This document shows, one piece after another, positions 7,398 to 11,523 of a DNA stretch of 11,523 bases. A model generated the notes under the pieces. It was not told the DNA's origin and ran no database searches. It saw nothing but the letters and a program-made list of their open reading frames with translations. The first letter of the stretch is position 1, and every line of letters starts with the position of its first letter. The stretch covers positions 1 through 11,523 of the forward strand of contig DASSKW010000097.1 of the NCBI GenBank assembly GCA_035690065.1, read 5' to 3'. The stretch comes from DASSKW01 sp035690065. GTDB taxonomy: Bacteria; Pseudomonadota; Gammaproteobacteria; Natronospirales; REEB76. Made by a program: the position numbers and the translations under genes.

Positions 7398-8147
7398 ATG
7401 AAACGTTTCCTGATACTTCTCTGCCTTTGCTGCTGCTGTGCAGCGTCCAGCCTCTATGCGGCCGATGACAGCACGGCTGTGATCGCGCGTCTTGCCCGGC
7501 AGTTGGGAGTAAAACCCGCCGATATCACTCCCGCCCCCATCCCCGGGGTGTATCGGCTGCTGTTGGGTCCGCAAGTGGCCTATGTATCGGCCGATGGACG
7601 CTACTTCCTGCGTGGCGACATCATCGATCTCAAGAGTGGCAACAATCTGACAGTCGCGGAACGCGACCAGGCTCGCGTCACTTATCTCAAGAAGCTGGGT
7701 GAGTCGGACATGATCGTGTTCGCGCCAGCGCACATCAAGCGCAGCATCACGGTGCTCACCGACATAGATTGCGATTATTGCCGGCTGCTGGAGCAGGATC
7801 GGCCGGCGCTGAATGCCATGGGGGTCGAAGTACGCTACTTGTTTTACCCGCGCGATGGCGTCGGCACTGCGTCATGGAACAAGGCGGTCTCGGTGTGGTG
7901 TGCGAAGGATCAAAAGACCGCGTTCACGGCGGCGATGCAGGGCAAACCCGTCAAGCCTCTGAAGTGCGATGCGGCGCCAGTCACTGCCGGCTATGAATTC
8001 GGCAGACTCCTGGGTATCGACGGAACTCCCGCCATCATCACGGATCGCGGGAAGATGATCGCCGGTTACATCCCGATCGACGCGATGGCAGACATGCTGG
8101 GTGTCGAACCCGGTCATGCGGCGTCACCGGCGGGGGCAAAAAAATGA
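7398..8147 (+). CDS. dsbC: Thiol:disulfide interchange protein DsbC
   Basis: DsbC is a periplasmic disulfide isomerase that reshuffles wrong disulfides and is kept reduced by DsbD. From ATG 7398 the protein has 249 residues. After a signal peptide (1-21) comes the N-terminal dimerisation domain (about 24-80), then the thioredoxin fold with active site C125-D-Y-C128 (CGYC in E. coli), the cis-Pro loop GTP211AII, and a second cysteine pair, C168 and C190, matching the structural disulfide of E. coli DsbC. The signal peptide is odd: it holds five cysteines, four in a row (C9, C11-C14). An in-frame TTG at 7383 would add five residues; ATG 7398 begins a proper signal peptide, although neither start has a strong ribosome site. 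It follows xerD, as in many gammaproteobacteria, and ends before a strong terminator. Confidence 0.94.
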   Translation: MKRFLILLCLCCCCAASSLYAADDSTAVIARLARQLGVKPADITPAPIPGVYRLLLGPQVAYVSADGRYFLRGDIIDLKSGNNLTVAERDQARVTYLKKLGESDMIVFAPAHIKRSITVLTDIDCDYCRLLEQDRPALNAMGVEVRYLFYPRDGVGTASWNKAVSVWCAKDQKTAFTAAMQGKPVKPLKCDAAPVTAGYEFGRLLGIDGTPAIITDRGKMIAGYIPIDAMADMLGVEPGHAASPAGAKK

Positions 8148-8198
8148 TGCCCGGCGCCTGACCGCGTACCAAACGCTTGTTTCAGAAAGCTCAAATGC

Positions 8199-8225
8199 AA
8201 ATGCCCGTCTTCAAGACGGGCATTT
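8199..8225. terminator. Bidirectional Rho-independent terminator between dsbC and fdxA
   Basis: A 12-bp perfect stem (8199-8210 with 8214-8225) closes a 3-base loop. It carries A residues on its left and a T-rich run on its right (TTTTGGTTT from 8223), so it can end the plus-strand xerD-dsbC transcript. Read on the minus strand, it can also stop the fdxA transcript, which ends at 8244. Confidence 0.85.
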
Positions 8226-8243
8226 TGGTTTCAACGGCAGGGT

Positions 8244-8567
8244 TCAACGTTCCAGTTGTTCCAGCTTGTCGGGCTTGCCTTCCCATTCCTTGGCGTCTTC
8301 CGGGGCAGGTATCTGCTGGGTGATCACTGGCCAGTTCTTTGCCAGCTCCGCATTCAGATCGCGGAAATGCTGCTGGTCGTCAGGCAGGTCGTCTTCGGAA
8401 TAGATGGCGTTGATCGGGCACTCGGGCTCGCACAGGGTGCAATCGATGCATTCGTCCGGATCGATCACCAGGAAGTTGGGCCCTTCATGGAAACAATCCA
8501 CCGGACACACCTCCACGCAGTCGGTGTACTTGCACTTGATGCAGTTTTCCGTGACGACGAAGGCCAT
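8244..8567 (-). CDS. fdxA: Seven-iron ferredoxin FdxA
   Basis: This small cytoplasmic electron carrier holds one [3Fe-4S] and one [4Fe-4S] cluster. The 107-residue protein has nine cysteines: C9, C12, C17, C21, C25, C40, C43, C46 and C50. Their spacing equals that of Azotobacter ferredoxin I shifted by one residue, where the second cysteine is not a ligand. By that comparison C9, C17 and C50 bind the 3Fe cluster, and C21 (or its neighbour C25), C40, C43 and C46 the 4Fe cluster. The acidic C-terminal extension (about 57-107) is normal for this family. GAGGGG lies seven bases before the ATG at 8567, a strong ribosome site. It is read after the Nudix gene (64-base gap) and before the shared terminator. 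The electron partner is not shown by the context. Confidence 0.95.
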   Translation of the reverse strand: MAFVVTENCIKCKYTDCVEVCPVDCFHEGPNFLVIDPDECIDCTLCEPECPINAIYSEDDLPDDQQHFRDLNAELAKNWPVITQQIPAPEDAKEWEGKPDKLEQLER

Positions 8568-8583
8568 GAGCTATCCCCTCGTG

Positions 8584-8604
8584 AGAATCTGAAACCATGA
8601 TTCT
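8584..8604 (-). repeat. Short inverted repeat in the fdxA leader
   Basis: AGAATC at 8584-8589 is complementary to GATTCT at 8599-8604, with nine bases between, just before the fdxA ribosome site. It could form a small leader hairpin or be an operator. No good promoter is visible beside it, so fdxA probably depends on transcription from upstream. Confidence 0.25.
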
Positions 8605-8631
8605 GCCACAAGCCTTGAGCGGATGCAGGCG

Positions 8632-9174
8632 TCAGTTCGCGGCGGGCTTTTGCCAGGTAGTGATGTGGAAACTGAATTCACCGCCTTGCCGGTCGGCGAA
8701 GAACTGCTCCAGCGTATAACGCACGCTGGGGAAGGCGATCTCGGCCCAGGGGATGTCGCGCTCGTGGTAGAGCCCGGCTTCAAGCGTCTCCGCGCCGACA
8801 CCGAAACGGCCGTCGCGCAGCTTCCCGCGGAACATCAGGTGCACCTGATTCACGTGGGGCACATTGATCAGGGCCAGCGGGACCAGATCATCGACCTCGG
8901 CAAGCGCCTCTTCACGGGTCTCGCGCGCGGCACCCTGTTCCGTGGTCTCGTCGTTCTCCATAAAGCCCGCCGGCAGCGTCCAGAAGCCCGCGCGCGGTTC
9001 GATGGCGCGCCGGCACAGCAGCACCTTGCCGTCCCATTCGCAGACACACCCCACCACCAGTTTGGGATTCTGGTAATGGATGGTGCCGCAGTGTTCGCAG
9101 ACGTGGCGTGGCAGGTGGTCGCCGGGCGGTATTTTCACCGCCAGAGAGTGGCCGCATTGGCTGCAGTAGTTCAT
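8632..9174 (-). CDS. Nudix hydrolase with N-terminal zinc ribbon
   Basis: The product is a pyrophosphohydrolase of the Nudix superfamily, subgroup with an N-terminal zinc ribbon; substrates are usually nucleoside diphosphates linked to another group, such as NADH, ADP-ribose or FAD. In this 180-residue protein C4, C7, C26 and C29 form the zinc ribbon. The Nudix box runs from G70 to A92: G70, E76, R84, E85, E88 and E89 match GX5EX7REUXEEXGU. The usual glycine near its end is L91, which related proteobacterial proteins also vary. It is not full-length NudC (about 257 residues). The ATG at 9174 lies only 13 bases past the 3' end of tRNA-Leu, with a weak GGAT ribosome site, so it is probably made from a tRNA-mRNA transcript. 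fdxA follows. The true substrate is unknown. Confidence 0.9.
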   Translation of the reverse strand: MNYCSQCGHSLAVKIPPGDHLPRHVCEHCGTIHYQNPKLVVGCVCEWDGKVLLCRRAIEPRAGFWTLPAGFMENDETTEQGAARETREEALAEVDDLVPLALINVPHVNQVHLMFRGKLRDGRFGVGAETLEAGLYHERDIPWAEIAFPSVRYTLEQFFADRQGGEFSFHITTWQKPAAN

Positions 9175-9187
9175 CAGTATCCGCAGA

Positions 9188-9275
9188 TGGTGCCCGGGGT
9201 CGGAATCGAACCGACACTCCTTTAGGGGGAACGGGATTTTGAGTCCCGCGCGTCTACCAGTTCCGCCACCCGGGC
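9188..9275 (-). tRNA. tRNA-Leu (anticodon CAA)
   Basis: Read on the minus strand, the 5' GCCCGGG (9275-9269) pairs with CCCGGGC, followed by the discriminator A and an encoded CCA ending at 9188. The D-arm begins TGGCGGAACTGGTAGACGC; the anticodon stem CGGGA/TCCCG encloses CTCAAAA, giving anticodon CAA (UUG codons). A long variable arm (TTCCCCCTAAAGGAG region) marks it as class II, and the T-arm has GGTTCGATTCC. Length is 88 bases including CCA. The Nudix gene starts 13 bases downstream. Confidence 0.97.
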
Positions 9276-9300
9276 AGGGGTGAGGCTTGCGAGGGCGCAG

Positions 9301-9309
9301 ATTATATCA
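9301..9309 (-). promoter_or_regulatory. Extended -10 promoter for tRNA-Leu and probably Nudix-fdxA
   Basis: On the minus strand TGA-TATAAT (9309-9301) is a perfect -10 with the extended TGn motif; no good -35 is visible, which extended -10 promoters tolerate. Transcription would start near 9294, about 19 bases before the mature tRNA 5' end. No other promoter or terminator is obvious before the Nudix gene. Confidence 0.6.
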
Positions 9310-9494
9310 GGCCGCTTTGCAGATGGTGTTTCATTTGGCAAGGTTCGGAGTCAACAGGCCAATTTCTTTCAGGAACCACTGGGTTGGGCAAACTCCCGGC
9401 AGGCGCTGGAAACCCGGGCTGGTGCTCGGTCAGGAGTTCATCTCCAGCCAGAAACCCCATCTTTTGTGGAATCCTTCAATCCCGCAGTGTATCT

Positions 9495-9513
9495 CCCGCG
9501 GCGGTGGGTTTTT
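9495..9513 (+). terminator. Orphan terminator-like hairpin
   Basis: CCCGC (9495-9499) pairs with GTGGG (9504-9508), including one G-T wobble, around a GGCG loop, and five T bases follow (9509-9513). This is the form of a weak Rho-independent terminator for plus-strand transcription, but no plus-strand gene lies directly before it. It may belong to a lost gene or a small RNA. Confidence 0.35.
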
Positions 9514-9654
9514 GTGTAGCGGCGCATTGCCGTCATTACACGCCGGGCGCGAGAATACCAGTCATGGCACTAGGGAGATGGTCCAGATGGTCCGCATGAA
9601 CGGGATCCGGGTGGCGAATCTACAGGTGGCCAAGGCTGTGGGCCAGATGCATTA

Positions 9655-9669
9655 GGACTGCTATATTTC
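9655..9669 (+). promoter_or_regulatory. Extended -10 promoter element, copy 1 (before the DUF2726 gene)
   Basis: GGACTGCTATATTTC contains TGC-TATATT, an extended -10 box at 9659-9667. The start of transcription would be near 9674, leaving about 31 bases, with the ribosome site, before ATG 9705. The -35 region (around 9639-9644) is poor. The same 15 bases recur at 10426-10440 before the HD gene. Confidence 0.5.
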
Positions 9670-9704
9670 TACCACATCAACCTCAAGCAAAGCAGGGAAG
9701 CCAA

Positions 9705-10370
9705 ATGCACGCGTTCGAACTCATTGGCTTCGTTCTCGTTTTTCTCATCTTGCTCGTTATTGCCAAGCTCGCATTGGACAAACCGTCGCAGAATAAGACA
9801 ACCCCCAAAAGCGACCGATACAAGCAGAAAGAAACTCTCTTCACTACCACAGAGCAGAAATTCCTCGCGGCGCTGGATATCGCCGTGCAGGGACGCTATC
9901 ACGTATTCGGCATGGTGCGGGTCGCCGATGTGCTGGAACCGGAGCAACGGCGTAATCAAACGGGCTGGCAGTCCGCTTTTAACCGCATTCAAGCCAAACA
10001 TTTCGATTTCGTGCTCTGCAATCCAGCGGACTTGCAGGTGGCTGCGGTAGTCGAGCTGGATGATTCGAGCCATGCTCAGCGTGACAGGAAGGATCGGGAT
10101 CGTTTCCTGGATGAAGCCTGTGCCTCGGCCGATCTGCCGTTGATACATTTCCCCGTCAAGGCAAAATACGATGTCGCCGCCGTTCGTGCTCAGATATCAG
10201 AAGCGCTTGGGACCGGCGAAGCCGCCCAACCAGCGAAAACCATGCCCACGTGCCCCAACTGTGGCCACAGCCTTGAGCACATTGAAGGCAGGGAAGGGGC
10301 GCTCGCCGGCAAGCCTATCTGGCGCTGTGAACGGTACCCGGAATGCCGGACGCTAATTCCGGTGCTGTAA
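9705..10370 (+). CDS. Membrane-anchored DUF2726 protein with C-terminal zinc ribbon
   Basis: DUF2726 proteins are of unknown function; the domain is placed with PD-(D/E)XK-like nuclease folds. This 221-residue protein has one N-terminal membrane segment (about 4-23), a basic linker, the DUF2726 domain (about 45-168) and a zinc ribbon (C183, C186, C208, C214), with the form CPNCG...WRCERYPEC seen in the C-terminal fingers of topoisomerase I. Candidate fold residues are D101 (HFDFVLCNP) and E118-L-D120-D (VVELDDSSH), followed by R129-K-D-R-D; the last site is ExD rather than ExK, so nuclease activity is uncertain. AGGGA at 9694-9698, six bases before ATG 9705, supports the start. The gene begins the accessory block that contains hsdR, so a role in DNA handling or defence is possible but inferred only. 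Confidence 0.87.
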   Translation: MHAFELIGFVLVFLILLVIAKLALDKPSQNKTTPKSDRYKQKETLFTTTEQKFLAALDIAVQGRYHVFGMVRVADVLEPEQRRNQTGWQSAFNRIQAKHFDFVLCNPADLQVAAVVELDDSSHAQRDRKDRDRFLDEACASADLPLIHFPVKAKYDVAAVRAQISEALGTGEAAQPAKTMPTCPNCGHSLEHIEGREGALAGKPIWRCERYPECRTLIPVL

Positions 10371-10425
10371 TAAAACCCCAGCATTTCCGGGCCTGAGGCC
10401 CTAAAAACCGAGCCATCCTTCTCCC

Positions 10426-10440
10426 GGACTGCTATATTTC
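10426..10440 (+). promoter_or_regulatory. Extended -10 promoter element, copy 2 (before the HD gene)
   Basis: This is the same 15-base sequence as at 9655-9669, with TGC-TATATT at 10430-10438. Transcription would start near 10445, only about six bases before ATG 10451. That leaves no room for a ribosome site for that ATG and favours the GTG at 10493. Confidence 0.5.
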
Positions 10441-10450
10441 ACAGGGATTT

Positions 10451-11083
10451 ATGTCGAGCGCCTTCAGGGACGACAGGACGGGGGAGATTCACGTGCTTAC
10501 CGACCGGTTCAATCAGGCATTGTCCTATGCCGAACAAGCGCACCGCACCCAGCAGCGGAAGGGCACTGATATCCCGTATGCCGCCCATCTGCTGTCCGTG
10601 TGTGCCCTGGTACTGGAATACGGCGGCAATGAGGATCAGGCCATTGCCGCGCTGCTGCATGATGCCGTCGAGGATCAGGGTGGCGAACCGCGTCTCGAAG
10701 AGATCAGGGTGAATTTTGGAGAGCACGTCGCCGAGATCGTCGCAGCCTGTTCAGATGCCTTCACGCAGCCCAAGCCACCGTGGCAGGAACGCAAGCAACA
10801 CTATATAAATGCGCTGGCGAACCACGATCCGGATTCATGGCTCGTCTCATGTGCGGACAAGTTGCACAATGCCAGATCGATTCTGCGTGACTACGAATCC
10901 TTGGGCGATGAACTCTGGAGCCGGTTCAAAGGCGGCAAGGACGGCACGCTCTGGTATTACCGGGCGCTAACCGACCAGTACCGAAAACTGAATCTTGGCG
11001 CCATTGCATTTGACCTTGATCGTGTTGTCCGCAAGTTGAACAAGCTGGCCAGAAGTGCGCCCTTGGGAAGGGTAGTTCATTGA
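10451..11083 (+). CDS. HD-domain phosphohydrolase of the RelA/SpoT hydrolase type
   Basis: The product resembles the HD hydrolase domain of RelA/SpoT proteins and stand-alone small alarmone hydrolases, which remove the 3' pyrophosphate of (p)ppGpp using a metal ion. The 210-residue protein shows RKGTDIPYAAHLLSV (H46), AALLHDAVED (H70, D71, E74, D75), FGEHVAEIV (89-97) and CADKLHNARSI (D136), which match the metal and active-site blocks of that family. No synthetase or ACT domain is present. The first ATG (10451) lacks a Shine-Dalgarno; the in-frame GTG at 10493 has GGGGGAG (10480-10486) six bases upstream and would give 196 residues, all motifs kept. I list the longer form but consider 10493 likely. 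Its stop overlaps the hsdR start (TTGA), indicating translational coupling. The natural substrate could be another nucleotide. Confidence 0.85.
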   Translation: MSSAFRDDRTGEIHVLTDRFNQALSYAEQAHRTQQRKGTDIPYAAHLLSVCALVLEYGGNEDQAIAALLHDAVEDQGGEPRLEEIRVNFGEHVAEIVAACSDAFTQPKPPWQERKQHYINALANHDPDSWLVSCADKLHNARSILRDYESLGDELWSRFKGGKDGTLWYYRALTDQYRKLNLGAIAFDLDRVVRKLNKLARSAPLGRVVH

Positions 11084-11523
11084 ACCCGCCGAATCCGGAA
11101 GCTGAAGCCAGAGAAGCGATAGACAAGCTGCTTACCGAAGCAGGCTGGTCAGTCGTGGACAGCAACGAGGCTAACATCCATTCGTCACGCGGCGTCGCCA
11201 TTCGCGAATTTCCGCTCAAGTCCGGTCACGGCTTTGCGGATTACCTTCTATATGTGGACAGGCAGGCCGCGGGCGTGATCGAAGCCAAGAAAGAGGGCGT
11301 CACGCTCTCCGGCGTCGAAACCCAGTCGGACAAATACACCAAAGGCCTGCCGGAAGGCTTGCCGCGCTGGCACAACCCGCTGCCGTTTTCGTATCAATCC
11401 ACCGGCGTCGAAACGCGCTTTACCAATGGCCTCGATCCTGAACCGCGTGCCCGCAATGTATTCGCGTTTCACCAGCCTGAAACCCTGGCGAAATGGCTTG
11501 ATTCATCGCTGCCGAAAGCAGCG
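11080..11523 (+). CDS. hsdR: Type I restriction enzyme R subunit (HsdR), N-terminal part, cut by the window end
   Basis: HsdR is the nuclease and DNA-translocating subunit of type I restriction-modification enzymes. The 148 codons visible cover only its N-terminal endonuclease domain. They contain the family opening (EAEAREAIDKLLTEAGW), REFPLKSGHGFADYLLYV, and the PD-(D/E)XK site with D54 and E68-A-K70 (GVIEAKKEG), followed by TLSGVETQSDKYTKGLP and STGVETRFTNGLDPEPRARNVFAFHQPETLAKWL. The DEAD-type helicase motor should follow beyond the window. The start is TTG 11080, overlapping the HD gene stop (TTGA), with GGGAAGGG at 11065-11072 seven bases upstream. The hsdM and hsdS genes are not in view and may lie downstream, so a complete system cannot be confirmed. 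A helicase-nuclease that is not part of a restriction system is the main alternative. Confidence 0.85.
   Translation, partial: MNPPNPEAEAREAIDKLLTEAGWSVVDSNEANIHSSRGVAIREFPLKSGHGFADYLLYVDRQAAGVIEAKKEGVTLSGVETQSDKYTKGLPEGLPRWHNPLPFSYQSTGVETRFTNGLDPEPRARNVFAFHQPETLAKWLDSSLPKAA

Larger units (their letters stand above)
9276..9704. other. 429-base stretch without a convincing gene
   Basis: Besides the tRNA promoter at 9301-9309, this stretch holds a terminator-like hairpin (9495-9513), a tandem pair of AGATGGTCC (9576-9593), and the extended -10 element before the DUF2726 gene (9655-9669). A plus-strand frame is open from about 9287 to 9655, but its product resembles no family I know and its first part covers the tRNA promoter. 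The last 22 codons (ATG 9587 to TAG 9655, after AGGGAG at 9572-9577) could be a tiny gene, with no supporting evidence beyond that. It may be the remains of an earlier insertion. Confidence 0.45.

Noticed and set aside
9188..9275. tRNA-Leu as the integration site of the accessory block to its right.
   Set aside because: Integrases normally use the 3' end of a tRNA gene, which here faces left towards the Nudix gene. No repeat of that 3' end and no integrase is seen to the right; xerD is the housekeeping recombinase.
9302..9460. Minus-strand frame of 52 codons (ATG at 9460).
   Set aside because: It has no good ribosome site, its end covers the tRNA-Leu promoter, and the product is not recognisable.
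10389..10401. Hairpin GGGCC-TGA-GGCCC after the DUF2726 gene as a terminator.
   Set aside because: It is followed by A bases rather than T on the plus strand and has no T run after it on the minus strand; the 5-bp stem is short.
1..11523. CRISPR array, insertion sequence or transposase.
   Set aside because: No regularly spaced repeats, no transposase-like frame and no terminal inverted repeats with target duplications were seen on reading both strands.

Overview
The window looks like chromosomal DNA of a gammaproteobacterium with moderately high GC (roughly 55-60% by eye; no calculation was run). The pointers are a xerD-dsbC pair, a TonB operon of the type called TonB2/TtpC in Vibrio (DUF3450, TtpC, ExbB, TonB, TPR), a seven-iron ferredoxin FdxA next to a zinc-ribbon Nudix hydrolase, and a tRNA-Leu(CAA). 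I cannot support a genus.

Layout, left to right. (1) 137-682: an exported, probably lipid-anchored BCP/PrxQ-type peroxiredoxin. (2) 826-5384: a tight five-gene plus-strand operon for TonB-dependent outer-membrane transport: DUF3450 periplasmic protein, TtpC (ExbB-like with a periplasmic coiled coil), a short ExbB, TonB, and a periplasmic TPR protein. All junctions overlap or nearly touch. The exbD gene expected between exbB and tonB is absent. (3) 5400-6140, minus strand: a PlsC-family acyltransferase, convergent with the operon and divergent from xerD, with a good sigma70-type promoter. (4) 6335-8147: xerD (chromosome dimer resolution) and dsbC (periplasmic disulfide isomerase), ending in a strong bidirectional terminator at 8199-8225. 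(5) 8244-9275, minus strand: tRNA-Leu(CAA), Nudix hydrolase and fdxA, arranged as if read from one extended -10 promoter at 9301-9309. (6) 9276-9704: a 429-base stretch with no convincing gene, holding an orphan terminator-like hairpin and a 9-bp tandem duplication. It marks the change from conserved chromosomal genes to an accessory, defence-like block. (7) 9705-11523: a membrane-anchored DUF2726 plus zinc-ribbon protein, an HD phosphohydrolase resembling the (p)ppGpp hydrolase domain of RelA/SpoT proteins, and the first 148 codons of a type I restriction R subunit (HsdR), which overlaps the HD gene stop codon at a TTGA junction.

The two most interesting points are the TonB energising operon without ExbD, and the translationally coupled HD hydrolase-HsdR pair, preceded by a DUF2726 gene. 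An identical 15-base extended -10 promoter element lies upstream of both the DUF2726 and HD genes. The rest is ordinary housekeeping content.
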